Shown: positions 35,626 through 48,380 of the stretch, in pieces
How positions within the stretch are numbered: position 1 is the stretch's first letter
How the letters are laid out: every line of letters begins with the position of its first letter
Assembly: GCF_000400505.1 (NCBI RefSeq)
Contig: NZ_CM001857.1
Location: 2,149,635 to 2,213,634 of the forward strand
DNA from: Musicola paradisiaca NCPPB 2511
GTDB taxonomy: Bacteria; Pseudomonadota; Gammaproteobacteria; Enterobacterales; Enterobacteriaceae
Reading direction: 5' to 3'
DNA length: 64,000 nucleotides
The notes under the pieces: model-generated
Told to the model about the DNA's origin: nothing
What the model saw: only the letters and a program-made list of their open reading frames with translations
The model's database searches: none
Position numbers and translations under genes: made by a program

Positions 35626-36213
35626 TCAAGCAGCCTTGAAGGCGTGCAGACGGTTCATCGCCCGAATCATATCTTCTTTCATCAGCACCTCGGTGCAACG
35701 CACCGCTTCATCGATCGCCTGATCGATCAGCGTTTGTTCAGGGGCAGAGGGTTTGCCCAGTACGAAGCCGACCACTTTGTTTTTGTCGCCAGGGTGGCCG
35801 ATGCCGATACGTAACCGGTGAAAGTTGGGGTTGTTGCCCAGCTTGCTGATGATGTCTTTCAAACCATTGTGACCGCCGTGGCCGCCGCCCAGTTTGAGTT
35901 TCGCCACGCCGGGCAGTAAGTCCAGCTCATCGTGCGCGACCAAAATTTCCTCGGGCTGGATACGGTAAAACGTCGCCATCGCCGCAACCGCTTTGCCGCT
36001 CAGGTTCATGAAGGTGGTGGGAACCAGCAGGCGAACGTCTTGCCCCGCCATTTGCAGGCGAGCGGTGTAGCCAAAAAATTTGCTTTCTTCTTTCAGTGGC
36101 TGCCGATAGGCCTCGGCGAGTTGGTCAACGTACCAGGCCCCTGCGTTGTGCCGGGTGGCGGCATATTCTGCGCCGGGATTGGCCAGACCTACAATTAACT
36201 TGATGCTACTCAC
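35626..36213 (-). CDS. pth: Peptidyl-tRNA hydrolase
   Basis: A 195-residue enzyme that frees tRNA from peptidyl-tRNA dropped by ribosomes. It is near-identical in layout to E. coli Pth: [19 protein letters not shown] contains the catalytic histidine and the substrate asparagine. [19 protein letters not shown] and [13 protein letters not shown] are the other signatures. It starts at GTG 36213. It is upstream of ychF on the same strand and divergent from ychH, as in E. coli. Confidence 0.96.
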   Translation of the reverse strand: MSSIKLIVGLANPGAEYAATRHNAGAWYVDQLAEAYRQPLKEESKFFGYTARLQMAGQDVRLLVPTTFMNLSGKAVAAMATFYRIQPEEILVAHDELDLLPGVAKLKLGGGHGGHNGLKDIISKLGNNPNFHRLRIGIGHPGDKNKVVGFVLGKPSAPEQTLIDQAIDEAVRCTEVLMKEDMIRAMNRLHAFKAA

Positions 36214-36485
36214 TTATCGGATTCCAGAATTGAGCGTTACGGTGTAACGCAGTCAAGGAGACATTTATCGGGCGACAGTTTACACGCCGCAGTGAGAATC
36301 ACCAATAACGCGCCGCGCATGTCGCGGATAACGAAAGGTTGAGGGGGAAAGTAGCAAAATGTGCCATTAACTGTGATCGCTTCCGCAATCGGGTTATAGC
36401 CGCCTGCCTATAATGTAATCACACCAGAGAAATACGCGGCACTTTCGTATTAACGATTTCAACTGAATATTTCTGGAGGTGAAAT

Positions 36486-36755
36486 ATGAAACGTCGGAAT
36501 GCAATAACAGTAGGCAATATATTTATGGGTGTGGGGATGCTGCTCATGGTAATTGGTATCGCCTATGCTATTGCCAGTCAGTTACCTGAGCTGAATTTAC
36601 CCGGCTCATCCACCTATATGGAATTAGTCGCCATTTTTGCCGGCGCTATCTTGTGGTTGACCGGTGCTCGCATCGGCGGTCATGAGACTGTGTCCGACCG
36701 TTATTGGTGGCTGAAACATTTCGATAAACGCTGTCGGCGTGAACGTCATCCCTGA
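36486..36755 (+). CDS. ychH: Small inner-membrane protein YchH (DUF2583)
   Basis: An 89-residue protein with two hydrophobic helices (about 10-32 and 44-62) and a basic cytoplasmic tail. It matches E. coli YchH from MKRRNAITVGNIFMGVG to the conserved GARIGGHE and DRYWWLKHFDKRCRR. The function is only loosely known (stress-linked). GGAGGTG precedes the ATG. It is divergent from pth, the standard neighbour. Confidence 0.92.
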   Translation: MKRRNAITVGNIFMGVGMLLMVIGIAYAIASQLPELNLPGSSTYMELVAIFAGAILWLTGARIGGHETVSDRYWWLKHFDKRCRRERHP

Positions 36756-36862
36756 TGGGCGATTAATAGAGAATTAAGCTGTGCAGCTTGCTGGCGATGA
36801 CTTGAGAGTCAATTAAGAGTATCGAATTATCCAATCTGGATAATTCGATAATTTTTGTGCCG

Positions 36863-37030
36863 ATGCAGATATCCGTCATGCTTTACGTTGTCGGTGCGCT
36901 GGTGTTATTACTCGGCGCATTCTTGGGCTTCATCCCTTTGGTGCCTCGGCCTGCTGTGTTTATATCGCTGACGGCAGAGTTGTCGTTCATTCAGGTCATT
37001 GACGTGAGTAAACGCTCAGGGATTCATTGA
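36863..37030 (+). CDS. Possible 55-residue membrane peptide
   Basis: ATG 36863 opens a 55-codon frame with one strong hydrophobic helix (VMLYVVGALVLLLGAFLGFI). It lies in the gap between ychH and prs. No ribosome site is visible, so it may be untranslated. It is too short to be found by ordinary length filters. Confidence 0.25.
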   Translation: MQISVMLYVVGALVLLLGAFLGFIPLVPRPAVFISLTAELSFIQVIDVSKRSGIH

Positions 37031-37276
37031 ATTATTGATTTCCTGCAACCCGAATTAATTGTGGCATAGGGACATTACGCCGTATCAGTAACCTTATTTT
37101 TCGGTTTGCCATAGGAAATGTTCGACGGGCAATAATATTGACTCGAATTCAGCATATCAATCAGGGGAGGCGACAGCCCGTGTCGTCAATACCTGCTGAT
37201 CGGAAGGTGGCGGTGTCGATGACGCCATCCATCGGGTGAGTAAAATGGCGATTCCTGAGACGTGTCGCGTGATCCA

Positions 37277-37305
37277 ATAAAACCCCCCGATGAAGCATCG
37301 GGGGG
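37277..37305 (-). terminator. prs terminator
   Basis: CCCCCCGATG (37283-37292) and CATCGGGGGG (37296-37305) form a perfect 10-bp stem. On the minus strand it is followed by TTTTATT. It begins 17 bp after the prs stop. Confidence 0.9.
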
Positions 37306-37321
37306 CATTCTGCTGGGAGCA

Positions 37322-38371
<1,050 letters not shown>

Positions 38372-38389
38372 TCACGGTAGCGGTGACTT

Positions 38390-39262
38390 TCATGCGCCTT
38401 CTGATAGGCCGGAAAGCAGTTGTTGCAACGGGGAGATATTCGCGCCGCGGGCAACAAACCCGGTCATTCTTTCCGGAACCCGGTCTAGCACCTGACGTGC
38501 GGCGGACTCGGTGTCGAATTCAGCAAACACGCAAGCGCCGGTGCCAGTCAGGCGCGCCGGTGCGTATTCTAACAGCCATAAAAGTAGCTCTTCAACCTTA
38601 CGAAAACGTTTTCTTACTACAGTTTCGCAATCATTACGGAAAGGTTGTGTGAGTAGGCGATCCAGCGGCATAACCGGCGTGTTACGTTTAAGATCCTGAT
38701 CTTTAAATATTAATGGTGTTGATATGTGTACGCCGGGATGTATAACCAGATACCATTTTTCCGGCGGCGATACGGGGGTCAGAACCTCCCCCACGCCCTC
38801 GGCAAATGCAGCATGCCCATGAATGAAAACAGGGACATCCGCACCTAACGCCAGCCCCAGCTCCGCCAATGCTTTGGCGGATAACCTACTGTTCCACAAA
38901 TAATTCAGCGCCAGTAATACGGTGGCTGCGTTTGATGAGCCGCCGCCTAAACCGCCACCCATCGGCAGTCTTTTTTCGATGGCGATATCTGCTCCGGCGT
39001 AAGGAAGATGGTGCTGCTGACAATGAACCTGTAACAGGCTGGCCGCGCGGACAATCAGGTTTTGTTCATCCGGTACGCCGGCAATGGGGGTGTGCAAAAG
39101 GATGCGACAATCCGGTCTGGGGGTGATCGTCAGCGTGTCGCCATACTCCAGAAATTGGAACAGTGTTTGCAGATTGTGATAACCGTCGGCGCGACGCCCG
39201 GTGACGTACAGGAACAGATTCAGCTTAGCCGGGGACGGCCATTGCGTGATTGTCGCTTGCAT
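38390..39262 (-). CDS. ispE: 4-diphosphocytidyl-2-C-methyl-D-erythritol kinase
   Basis: A 290-residue GHMP kinase of the methylerythritol-phosphate isoprenoid route. It has [22 protein letters not shown], the ATP loop [17 protein letters not shown], and the C-terminal [12 protein letters not shown]. It lies three bases after lolB, so the two are co-transcribed and probably coupled, and is 120 bp before prs. Confidence 0.97.
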   Translation of the reverse strand: MQATITQWPSPAKLNLFLYVTGRRADGYHNLQTLFQFLEYGDTLTITPRPDCRILLHTPIAGVPDEQNLIVRAASLLQVHCQQHHLPYAGADIAIEKRLPMGGGLGGGSSNAATVLLALNYLWNSRLSAKALAELGLALGADVPVFIHGHAAFAEGVGEVLTPVSPPEKWYLVIHPGVHISTPLIFKDQDLKRNTPVMPLDRLLTQPFRNDCETVVRKRFRKVEELLLWLLEYAPARLTGTGACVFAEFDTESAARQVLDRVPERMTGFVARGANISPLQQLLSGLSEGA

Positions 39263-39265
39263 GGG

Positions 39266-39886
39266 TTATTGTACCGTCCAGTTATCCATTTTCAGTTTGA
39301 TGCGCTGCTCACCTTGGCTGAGCTCCAGGCTTTGCGGCAAAGGCAGCGCCCCTTCTGTGTAGGACTGGTAACTGACAGACCAGTCCTGATCGCCCTGACG
39401 ATAACTGGCGCTGCGGAGCAGTGCGTGCTGATCCAGCTCATAGCGCTGTGCGTCGCCCGGTAAGCCCAGCATCCACTGGCGCAGGTTGTCGAGCGGTATA
39501 GCCATGCCGGTCAATTGCTGCACCATATACTGGGCATCTTTGCCGACATAACGTTTTCCTTTCCCATCAATAAGTTGCACATTGTCAGGTTGGGATTGCA
39601 GCTCAAGCTCGGTACTTCCCAGCGGGCTGGTCAGCAATAGACGGTAGCGCTGCGGCGAGGATTGCTGCCAAAAGAAACGAGCGTACAGCTTTTTCCTATC
39701 GGAAATATAGGCGAAGGAGCCGCGGGTTTGATATTGACTCAAATTCTGTACTTTTTGTGCGTGTTCTCGCCACTCGGGGGAGGTCGGGGCTTTACCGGGT
39801 TGAGTGGGTTGCATCAGGGAACAGGCCGTCAGAAGAACGCTGGCCAGGGGAAGTAACCGCAGGCAGCGAAAGGATTTTTGGGGCAT
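39266..39886 (-). CDS. lolB: Outer-membrane lipoprotein receptor LolB
   Basis: A 206-residue lipoprotein that accepts lipoproteins from LolA and inserts them in the outer membrane. The signal peptide ends in lipobox LLTAC, with Cys22 as acylation site. [21 protein letters not shown] and [12 protein letters not shown] fit the LolB beta-sheet, and the apex loop residue Leu is inside SPLG. It is first of lolB-ispE-prs and divergent from hemA, as in E. coli. Confidence 0.95.
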   Translation of the reverse strand: MPQKSFRCLRLLPLASVLLTACSLMQPTQPGKAPTSPEWREHAQKVQNLSQYQTRGSFAYISDRKKLYARFFWQQSSPQRYRLLLTSPLGSTELELQSQPDNVQLIDGKGKRYVGKDAQYMVQQLTGMAIPLDNLRQWMLGLPGDAQRYELDQHALLRSASYRQGDQDWSVSYQSYTEGALPLPQSLELSQGEQRIKLKMDNWTVQ

Positions 39887-40094
39887 GTCGATAGGATCCT
39901 GTGAAACATTAAGTGGCTACTGCAAGGCGTCACGCTAACGGTGTTGGCAAGGCGCGTCAATCTTTGTTATTGCCGGACGGCAAACCAGCCCTTAGCCCGA
40001 ACCGGGCGACCGGGTCGCTTTTCTTGCCATCGGGCTTCAAGTAGAATGCGCTTCAGATGAAACCCATACTAACACCGGGATTACTCCGCAAACC

Positions 40095-41351
40095 ATGACC
40101 CTGCTTGCGCTTGGTATCAATCATAAAACAGCGCCTGTCTCATTGCGTGAACGAGTGTCGTTTGCGCCGGATACGCTTGGACATGCTTTGCACAGCCTGC
40201 TGCAGCAACCGCTGGTTCAGGGCGGCGTACTGCTTTCCACTTGTAATCGCACCGAACTTTATCTCAGCGTCGAGGAAGAGGGCAACCGTCGAGAGCAGCT
40301 GATTCGTTGGCTGTGCGAATACCATCAACTGAATCCTGAAGATGTGTGTAAAAGCCTGTACTGGCATGAAGACAATGCGGCGGTCAGCCATTTGATGCGT
40401 GTTGCCAGCGGGCTGGATTCGCTGGTGCTTGGCGAACCTCAGATCCTTGGTCAGGTAAAGAAAGCCTTTGCCGATTCCCAGCGCGAACACTCTTTATCCG
40501 GCGATCTTGAACGTCTGTTCCAAAAATCGTTTACCGTTGCCAAACGAGTCCGAACTGAAACCGAGATTGGTGCCAGTGCTGTCTCCGTCGCGTTTGCCGC
40601 CTGTACGTTGGCCCGACAGATTTTTGAATCTCTGGGGGATGTCAGCGTGTTGCTGGTCGGGGCGGGCGAGACTATCGAACTGGTCGCCCGACATCTGAGC
40701 GAACATCGGGTCAAACGTATGGTGATTGCCAACCGCACCCGCGAACGTGCGCAATTGTTGGCCGATGAGGTGGGGGCCGAGGTGATCGCGCTGGCGGAGC
40801 TGGATTCTCGGTTGCCGACGGCGGACATCGTGATCAGTTCTACCGCCAGCACCTTGCCTATTATCGGCAAGGGCATGATGGAACGGACGATGAAAGCGCG
40901 CCGCAATCAACCGATGCTGATGGTGGATATCGCCGTACCGCGCGATATCGAACCGGAAGTCGGCAAATTGCCCAACATTTATCTCTACAGCGTAGACGAT
41001 CTGCAGGCCATCATTCAGCATAACCTGGCGCAGCGACAGGCGGCGGCGGTTCAGGCCGAATCTATCGTTCAGCAGGAGAGCGTGGAATTTATGGCCTGGC
41101 TGCGGGCTCAGGCGGCGGTTGAAACCATTCGGGATTATCGTTCGCAGGCGGATCAACTGCGTGAAGAGATGACCGCCCGGGCATTGGCTGCGATTCAGAA
41201 TGGCGGCGACGTGGAAGCGGTGGTGCAGGAGTTGACGCATCGGCTGACTAATCGCCTGATCCACGCTCCTACCAAATCACTTCAGCAGGCCGCGCGTGAT
41301 GGCGATCTCGATCGTTTACAGATTTTGCGTGACAGCCTTGGGCTGAACTAG
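40095..41351 (+). CDS. hemA: Glutamyl-tRNA reductase
   Basis: A 418-residue NADPH enzyme that makes glutamate-1-semialdehyde, the first committed step of haem synthesis. It opens [22 protein letters not shown], has the catalytic cysteine in [25 protein letters not shown], the Rossmann start [17 protein letters not shown], and the dimerisation tail. The N-terminus is the site of haem-dependent degradation in relatives. It is first of hemA-prfA-prmC, 45 bp before prfA, and divergent from lolB. Confidence 0.97.
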   Translation: MTLLALGINHKTAPVSLRERVSFAPDTLGHALHSLLQQPLVQGGVLLSTCNRTELYLSVEEEGNRREQLIRWLCEYHQLNPEDVCKSLYWHEDNAAVSHLMRVASGLDSLVLGEPQILGQVKKAFADSQREHSLSGDLERLFQKSFTVAKRVRTETEIGASAVSVAFAACTLARQIFESLGDVSVLLVGAGETIELVARHLSEHRVKRMVIANRTRERAQLLADEVGAEVIALAELDSRLPTADIVISSTASTLPIIGKGMMERTMKARRNQPMLMVDIAVPRDIEPEVGKLPNIYLYSVDDLQAIIQHNLAQRQAAAVQAESIVQQESVEFMAWLRAQAAVETIRDYRSQADQLREEMTARALAAIQNGGDVEAVVQELTHRLTNRLIHAPTKSLQQAARDGDLDRLQILRDSLGLN

Positions 41352-41395
41352 CATTCTTTTCCCCCTTTGGATAGAAACAGGACTTAACTGCTCGC

Positions 41396-42481
41396 ATGAA
41401 GCCTTCTATTGTTGCCAAACTGGAAGCGTTACAAGAGCGCCATGAAGAAGTACAGGCGCTGCTTGGCGATCCCTCGATTATCTCTGATATGGACCGTTTC
41501 CGGATGTTATCCCGCGAATATGCCCAGTTGACCGATATCACGCGCTGTTTTCAGCGCTGGCAACAGGCTCAGGACGATATCGCTACAGCGGAAATGTTGC
41601 TTGATGATCCTGAAATGCGCGAAATGGCGCAGGATGAGTTGAAGGAAGCCAGAGAAGCGGGGGATACGCTCGAGCAGCAGTTGAAAGTCCTGCTGTTGCC
41701 GCGTGATCCGGATGATGAACGCGGCTGCTTCCTGGAGATTCGCGCCGGAACCGGCGGTGATGAGGCGGCATTGTTTGCCGGCGACTTGTTCCGCATGTAC
41801 AGCCGTTATGCTGAATCGCGTCGCTGGCGGGTTGAGATGGTAAGCGCCAGCGATGGCGAGCATGGCGGTTATAAAGAGGTGATCGCCAAAGTGATCGGCG
41901 AAGGCGCCTACGGGCAGCTCAAATTTGAATCCGGCGGGCATCGGGTGCAGCGTGTTCCGGCGACGGAATCTCAGGGGCGCATCCATACGTCGGCCTGTAC
42001 CGTGGCGGTCATGCCGGAAGTGCCGGAGGCTGAACTGCCGGATATCAACCCTGTGGATCTGCGCATCGATACCTTCCGTTCTTCTGGCGCGGGTGGGCAG
42101 CATGTCAACACGACCGACTCCGCCATCCGTATTACCCACTTGCCCACCGGCATTGTGGTGGAGTGCCAGGACGAGCGTTCACAGCATAAAAACAAAGCCA
42201 AGGCGCTCTCGGTGCTGGCAGCGCGTATTCGTGCGGCGGAAATGCAAAAGCGTCAGCAGGAAGAGGCCTCGACGCGGCGTAACCTGTTGGGCAGCGGCGA
42301 TCGATCCGACCGTATCCGTACCTATAACTTTCCGCAGGGAAGAGTAACCGATCATCGTATCAACCTGACGCTTTATCGTCTGGATGAAGCGATTGAAGGC
42401 AAACTGGATATGCTGATTCAGCCGATCGTTCAGGAGTATCAGGCTGACCAACTGGCGGCGTTGGCCGAACAGGATCAATGA
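41396..42481 (+). CDS. prfA: Peptide chain release factor 1
   Basis: A 361-residue class I release factor that reads UAG and UAA. It has the GGQ motif in [15 protein letters not shown], whose Gln is methylated by Prm[20 protein letters not shown] around the PxT stop-codon region, and [16 protein letters not shown]. It overlaps prmC by four bases, matching the partnership with that methylase. Confidence 0.97.
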   Translation: MKPSIVAKLEALQERHEEVQALLGDPSIISDMDRFRMLSREYAQLTDITRCFQRWQQAQDDIATAEMLLDDPEMREMAQDELKEAREAGDTLEQQLKVLLLPRDPDDERGCFLEIRAGTGGDEAALFAGDLFRMYSRYAESRRWRVEMVSASDGEHGGYKEVIAKVIGEGAYGQLKFESGGHRVQRVPATESQGRIHTSACTVAVMPEVPEAELPDINPVDLRIDTFRSSGAGGQHVNTTDSAIRITHLPTGIVVECQDERSQHKNKAKALSVLAARIRAAEMQKRQQEEASTRRNLLGSGDRSDRIRTYNFPQGRVTDHRINLTLYRLDEAIEGKLDMLIQPIVQEYQADQLAALAEQDQ

Positions 42482-43317
42482 ATTATCAACAGTGGCTGCA
42501 TCAGGCTATCGAGCGACTTCAGGATAGCGACAGCCCCAGGCGGGATGCGGAAATTCTGTTGGGGCATGTGACCGGCAAGCGCCGCACCTTCCTGATCGCG
42601 TTTGGTGAAACGTTGTTAAGCGACGATCAGCAACAAATGCTTGAAGGGTTGCTGACGCGCAGGTCGGCCGGCGAGCCCATTGCCTATCTGACCGGCGAAA
42701 AAGAGTTCTGGTCATTAGCGCTTGAGGTTTCCCCGGCAACGCTTATTCCGCGGCCTGATACGGAGTGTCTGGTCGAGCAAGCGCTGCAACGCCTGCCGCC
42801 ACAGGCGTTGTCCGTGCTGGATCTGGGGACGGGAACCGGTGCTATTGCGCTGGCGATAGCCAGTGAGCGTCCGGCTTGCGATGTGCTGGGCGTTGATTGT
42901 CAGCCCGATGCGGTAACGTTGGCTACGCATAACGCCCGGCGTCTGGGGATCCATAACGTCCGTTTCCTGTTGGGTGATTGGTTTTCTTCGCTGAATGAAC
43001 AGCGATTCTCGATGATCGTCAGTAATCCCCCCTATATTGATGCCGCCGATCCGCACTTGAATTGCGGCGATGTGCGATATGAGCCGGCAAGTGCACTGGT
43101 GGCCGGTGAACACGGCCTGGCTGATTTGCGTCATATCGTGCAATATTCGCGACATTTCCTGTTAGATGGCGGGTGGTTGCTGTTGGAACATGGTTGGCTG
43201 CAAGGCGAAAGCGTGCGTGAGCTTTTCTGGCAGTATGGTTTTTCACAGGTAGAAACGTGTCGTGACTATGGCGGTAACGAGCGGGTATCGCTGGGAATGT
43301 GGGCGCATCCGGCTTGA
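42478..43317 (+). CDS. prmC: Release-factor glutamine methyltransferase
   Basis: A 279-residue SAM-dependent enzyme that methylates the GGQ glutamine of RF1 and RF2. The SAM-binding motif is [16 protein letters not shown], and catalysis uses NPPY in [10 protein letters not shown]. The N-terminal helical part has [13 protein letters not shown]. The start codon overlaps the prfA stop. Confidence 0.97.
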   Translation: MNYQQWLHQAIERLQDSDSPRRDAEILLGHVTGKRRTFLIAFGETLLSDDQQQMLEGLLTRRSAGEPIAYLTGEKEFWSLALEVSPATLIPRPDTECLVEQALQRLPPQALSVLDLGTGTGAIALAIASERPACDVLGVDCQPDAVTLATHNARRLGIHNVRFLLGDWFSSLNEQRFSMIVSNPPYIDAADPHLNCGDVRYEPASALVAGEHGLADLRHIVQYSRHFLLDGGWLLLEHGWLQGESVRELFWQYGFSQVETCRDYGGNERVSLGMWAHPA

Positions 43318-43565
43318 ACATGATCAAGCCCGACCGGTCGGCTTGTTTGAGCGGGATCACAGGGAAGAACGTCGGTGGCGGCTATCTGCCGCCAGGGCAT
43401 GGAAAGCAGGCTGACGAAAAAAAGGTTTAGCATTATTATCTATACCCGCCGCGCTGGGGTCTGTAAAACAGCGGTTTTGCCCATAAAGGCGTGGCGAGGA
43501 CGTTGTTGGTTGGCCTGAATATGTCTTCAGGTTTCACCGCCTGAGTTTTTGCTGATGGATTAATT
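43318..43565. other. Gap where sirB2 is expected
   Basis: In E. coli the sirB2 gene lies between prmC and sirB1. Here only 248 bp separate them. They hold a small hairpin (AGCCCGACCGGTCGGCTT near 43327) followed by GTTT, and no sirB2-like reading frame. Confidence 0.6.
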
Positions 43566-44375
43566 ATGAGTTCTATTGCTGATTTTGAGTTCAACCAATC
43601 ACCGTTAAGCGAAGGTGTGGTTCTGGTATCCCAGTCGATACGTCGGGATTTCTCTTCCGAAAGCGTAAAACGTCATCTTCAGCAACTCGTTGAGGAGGCC
43701 CGTGCGACGATTTCCACCGAACTTGAACAAGATCAGCAGCTTGAGCAGCTTATTGAGCTGTTCTTTCACACCTGGGGCTTTGGCGGCGCCAGCGGGGTAT
43801 ACCGACTTTCGGATGTGCTTTGGCTGGATAAAGTGCTGGAGTCACGACAGGGTATGCCGGTTTCATTGGGGGTTATCTTTCTGCATATTGCACATCAGTT
43901 AGAGTTGCCGCTGATGCCGGTGATTTTTCCTACGCAGTTGATTCTTCGGGCCGATTGGCTGGACGGTGAAATGTGGCTGATCAATCCGCTGAATGGCGAT
44001 TCGCTGGACGAACATGTGCTGGATGTCTGGCTAAAAGGAAATCTTGGCTTGTCTGCCAGCCTGGCGGATGAAGATCTGGATGAAGCCGAAAATGTCATGA
44101 TTGTCCGCAAGTTGTTGGATACGTTGAAGATCGCGTTGATGGAAGAAAAACAGATGGAACTTGCATTACGTGCCAGCGAGACGGTGTTGCAGTTCGATCC
44201 GGAAGACCCTTACGAGATTCGTGACCGCGGGCTGATTTACGCCCAGCTTGATTGTGACCATATCGCATTGTCTGATTTGAATTATTTTGTCGAGCAATGC
44301 CCGGAAGATCCGGTCAGTGAAATGATCAAGGTTCAGATTCACTCCATTGAGCAGAAGCAGATCGTCCTGCATTAA
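43566..44375 (+). CDS. sirB1: SirB1 family protein (transglutaminase-like with TPR tail)
   Basis: A 269-residue cytoplasmic protein, equal to E. coli YchA. The first part (about 30-170) is a transglutaminase-like fold with DVLWLDKVLESRQGMPVSLGVIFLHIAHQL. The C-terminal part, from residue 180, has TPR-like helices (MELALRASETVLQFDPEDPYEIRDRGLIYAQL). Its job is not known. It lies between prmC and kdsA, its usual place, 36 bp before kdsA, so it probably shares their operon. Confidence 0.93.
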   Translation: MSSIADFEFNQSPLSEGVVLVSQSIRRDFSSESVKRHLQQLVEEARATISTELEQDQQLEQLIELFFHTWGFGGASGVYRLSDVLWLDKVLESRQGMPVSLGVIFLHIAHQLELPLMPVIFPTQLILRADWLDGEMWLINPLNGDSLDEHVLDVWLKGNLGLSASLADEDLDEAENVMIVRKLLDTLKIALMEEKQMELALRASETVLQFDPEDPYEIRDRGLIYAQLDCDHIALSDLNYFVEQCPEDPVSEMIKVQIHSIEQKQIVLH

Positions 44376-44402
44376 CAATGTTTTCTTATTTAATCCGACT
44401 AA

Positions 44403-45266
<864 letters not shown>

Positions 45267-45285
45267 TGCTGGATTGCCGCCATAA

Positions 45286-45311
45286 AAAACCCGCTGGATA
45301 GCGGGTTTTTT
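45286..45311 (+). terminator. kdsA terminator
   Basis: AACCCGC, loop TGGATA, GCGGGTT, then a T-run through 45311. It is a typical rho-independent terminator, also preceded by an A-run, so it can serve both strands. Confidence 0.9.
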
Positions 45312-45342
45312 ACATCAGTATCCGGCTGCAACGTTATCACGT

Positions 45343-45381
45343 GATGCCGACCTACACATCAGTTCGAGTTCGGTCGGCATC
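45343..45381. other. Inverted repeat between convergent kdsA and ydgH
   Basis: GATGCCGACC (45343-45352) pairs with GGTCGGCATC (45372-45381) across a 19-base loop, 27 bp after the ydgH stop. It may be the ydgH terminator, but no U-run follows. Confidence 0.5.
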
Positions 45382-45408
45382 ATTATTGCTGTCGGTCGTA
45401 TTTACACA

Positions 45409-46347
45409 TTATTTGTACAGGTCTGCACTGATCGTGTAGCGCTCGCCGTTTTCCTGCCAGCGTTTGGTAATGTGGTAAAACTTAGCGCCTTTCTCTGCCG
45501 CTTTTTTGGCCACAGCTTCCGAGATATCTGTCGGGCTGCTGAACGAATCGCGGATGGTGATCGAATCGAATGGGGCCATTTGGGCGGCAGTTGTATTATT
45601 CAACTCTTCAATTTTTTTACCGTCAGGAAGCGTGACGGAGTAACGCGGCCCGTTACTGGCGAAGAAACTACTGAGTTTGCTGCTTAGCGAGGATGAGGTG
45701 GCTACGCCAGGGATCTCAACATTCGCCGCAGCCGTGCCGCCAGCCGCCATCGCGGCCTTACCGGCGTCAGAATTGGCCGGAATGGCATCTGGGCTTTGAA
45801 CCTGGCGTTTGGGCGCGTCTTTTTTGAACAAGAATGCGGTGGCGGATTGGGTTGAACCGTTGGAGTTAATATCCGCCTGGCGGGCGATGAAGAAGGAGTA
45901 AGCGCCTTTCCGTCTGGCTTCCTGACCGATTTCTTCCTTGATCTCTAACTGAGTGCCGAACGCGCCGGTAACTGTTACCAGATCATAGGGTTCCAGACGA
46001 ACCGCTTCATCTTTTGATAACTCTTTTACGCCGCTGAATTCACGGTATGTTGTGTCTTTGGTGGCTGCCGGCGCATCTTTTTTATAGAGATCGATGGTGA
46101 CTGCCCAGCGGCCGCCGTTAACTTCGGATGTGCTTTGGATATAGAAGGCCGCGGCGCCCCGGGCATCGGCTTGTCGGGATGCATCGTTAGCCGCTTCATA
46201 AATAGCATCGTAGCGACCATAAAAAGTGATGCGGTCGAAGGGTTTCAGTGATTCTGCTTTTTGAGGAGTAAGTTCCTGCGCTGCCTGCGTGGAAAACGCT
46301 ACTATTGATAGGAGTGTTGATGCAAAAACGCGATTTTTCAGCTTCAT
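45409..46347 (-). CDS. ydgH: YdgH family exported protein with three DUF1471 domains
   Basis: A 312-residue periplasmic protein. The signal peptide runs to about residue 23 (ASTLLSIVAFSTQAA). Three related DUF1471 units follow, each with PFDxITxxG or PYDLVTVTG and a conserved F(Y/F) strand: about 25-90, 105-180 and 240-312. A linker (about 185-235) has AAA and Ser stretches. The family (YdgH/SssB) is linked to stress and envelope roles. The start 46347 has AAGGA seven bases before; a longer upstream frame is not protein-like. It is divergent from pntA as in E. coli. Confidence 0.93.
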   Translation of the reverse strand: MKLKNRVFASTLLSIVAFSTQAAQELTPQKAESLKPFDRITFYGRYDAIYEAANDASRQADARGAAAFYIQSTSEVNGGRWAVTIDLYKKDAPAATKDTTYREFSGVKELSKDEAVRLEPYDLVTVTGAFGTQLEIKEEIGQEARRKGAYSFFIARQADINSNGSTQSATAFLFKKDAPKRQVQSPDAIPANSDAGKAAMAAGGTAAANVEIPGVATSSSLSSKLSSFFASNGPRYSVTLPDGKKIEELNNTTAAQMAPFDSITIRDSFSSPTDISEAVAKKAAEKGAKFYHITKRWQENGERYTISADLYK

Positions 46348-46840
46348 AAAAAATCCTTTCGCCTGACGCAATACGGTGAATACGTACAAAGCCGTCTTAT
46401 TTGGTAGCCGCTGATTATGGCACGGAATATCCGGCGGCGCTCCAGCATTTTGAATCGAAACCGCATCACGGGGAACGCAAGACACTATGCTGTGAATTAC
46501 CTGAGTTAATAACATATTCCGCATCATGAAGAATATTTATTAACATCCTAATTTTTAACAAATTAGTAACGAAATTTTTGTGAAGTAGGTTTAAATATTC
46601 CAGTGGTAATAATGCTAAGAAAGTTTATTTAAACTGCGATATATAACCACGAATTGGTGTTGTTGCCTGCCATAACTCCGTTTTATGACTAAATGTTTTT
46701 ACATGTGGATCATAAATTACATTTTCAGTAGGTTATAACGTGATTGGCCGTAGAAACAGAATGCGTATCTGTAGTACGGCAAATCATTTACATGGTGAAT
46801 TGGCAATAAGAACCTTCGTGACAACGAAAAGGGACTCATA
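46348..46840. promoter_or_regulatory. Divergent ydgH/pntA control region
   Basis: This 493-bp gap is AT-rich in its middle and lacks an open frame. Promoters for ydgH and pntA should both lie within. I could not identify a named operator. Confidence 0.4.
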
Positions 46841-48370
46841 ATGCGTATTGGTGTACCGAAAGAACGGCTGGCCAATGAAGCCCGTGTCGCAGCGACGCCG
46901 AAAACGGTGGAGCAGCTGTTGAAACTGGGTTTCGAGGTCGCTATTGAACGCGGGGCTGGGAAATTGGCCAGCTTTGATGATGCTGCGTATGAACAGGCCG
47001 GCGCGACGATTGAGGATACGGCGACTGTCTGGCAGAGCGATATCATCCTCAAAGTGAACGCGCCTCTGGATGATGAGGTGGAATTGACTCGGGCTGGCAG
47101 CACGCTGGTCAGCTTTATCTGGCCTGCGCAGAATCCGGCGTTGCTGGAAACATTGGCTGCACGTCAGATTACTGTACTGGCAATGGATGCTGTGCCTCGT
47201 ATTTCCCGCGCTCAGTCTATGGATGCATTGAGCTCTATGGCGAATATCGCCGGTTATCGCGCGATTGTAGAGGCCGCCCATGAGTTTGGCCGTTTCTTTA
47301 CCGGGCAAATCACTGCTGCGGGTAAAGTGCCTCCGGCCAAAGTGATGATCATTGGCGCCGGCGTGGCCGGTCTGGCGGCTGTTGGCGCTGCCGGCAGCCT
47401 GGGTGCCATTGTCCGCGCATTCGATACCCGTCCTGAAGTGAAAGAACAGGTGCGTAGTATGGGCGCCGAGTTTCTGGAACTGGATTTTGAAGAAGAAGCC
47501 GGTAGCGGCGATGGCTACGCCAAAGTCATGTCTGAAGCCTTTATCAACGCTGAAATGGCACTGTTTGCTGCGCAGGCTAAAGAGGTCGATATCATCGTCA
47601 CCACGGCGTTGATTCCAGGTAAACCGGCTCCGCGTCTGATTACGCGCGAGATGGTAGAAAGCATGAAGCCGGGGAGTGTGATTGTCGATTTGGCTGCACA
47701 GACCGGTGGAAACTGCGAGTTAACCGTGGCTGATCAGGTAACGGTGACGGAAAACGGGGTGAGAATCATCGGGTATACCGATCTACCCAGCCGTCTGCCT
47801 ACGCAGTCCTCACAACTGTATGGCACCAATCTGGTTAACCTGCTCAAACTGTTGTGTAAAGAGAAAAACGGCGAGATCGATATCGATTTCGACGATACCG
47901 TCATTCGCGGCGTTACTGTGATTCGTAACGGTGAATTGACCTGGCCGGCACCGCCGATCCAGGTGTCCGCCCAGCCTCAGCAGGCAAAACCTGCGGCCGC
48001 CGCTGCGCAAGCCGAGGAAAAGCCCGCATCGCCGTTGAGAAAGTTCATCTTTATGGCTATCGCCATCGTTCTGTTCGGCTGGCTGGCGAATGTCGCCCCC
48101 AAAGAGTTCCTGTCGCATTTTACCGTGTTCGCGTTGTCATGCGTGGTCGGTTACTACGTGGTGTGGAATGTCAGTCATGCATTACATACGCCGTTGATGT
48201 CTGTCACCAACGCGATTTCCGGGATTATCGTGGTGGGCGCGTTGTTGCAGATAGGGCATGGTGGATGGGTGTCGTTCTTCTCGTTCATCGCGGTGCTGAT
48301 TGCCAGCATCAATATCTTCGGTGGTTTCACCGTAACTCAGCGCATGCTGAAGATGTTTCGCAAGAATTAA
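46841..48370 (+). CDS. pntA: NAD(P) transhydrogenase subunit alpha
   Basis: A 509-residue subunit of the proton-translocating transhydrogenase that makes NADPH from NADH. The NAD-binding domain I (about 1-380) has [22 protein letters not shown] and [22 protein letters not shown]. The C-terminal part holds four membrane helices of domain II, with an Ala/Pro/Gln-rich linker before them. It lies 10 bp before pntB. Confidence 0.97.
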   Translation: MRIGVPKERLANEARVAATPKTVEQLLKLGFEVAIERGAGKLASFDDAAYEQAGATIEDTATVWQSDIILKVNAPLDDEVELTRAGSTLVSFIWPAQNPALLETLAARQITVLAMDAVPRISRAQSMDALSSMANIAGYRAIVEAAHEFGRFFTGQITAAGKVPPAKVMIIGAGVAGLAAVGAAGSLGAIVRAFDTRPEVKEQVRSMGAEFLELDFEEEAGSGDGYAKVMSEAFINAEMALFAAQAKEVDIIVTTALIPGKPAPRLITREMVESMKPGSVIVDLAAQTGGNCELTVADQVTVTENGVRIIGYTDLPSRLPTQSSQLYGTNLVNLLKLLCKEKNGEIDIDFDDTVIRGVTVIRNGELTWPAPPIQVSAQPQQAKPAAAAAQAEEKPASPLRKFIFMAIAIVLFGWLANVAPKEFLSHFTVFALSCVVGYYVVWNVSHALHTPLMSVTNAISGIIVVGALLQIGHGGWVSFFSFIAVLIASINIFGGFTVTQRMLKMFRKN

Positions 48371-48380
48371 GGGGTAGCCG

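Larger units (their letters stand above)
36756..37321. other. Intergenic region between ychH and prs
   Basis: Besides the possible 55-residue frame and the prs terminator at 37277-37305, I see nothing in this 566-bp gap. A stretch GAATTATCC/GGATAATTC at about 36824-36848 forms a perfect AT-rich stem just before the small frame and may end the ychH transcript. Confidence 0.4.
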
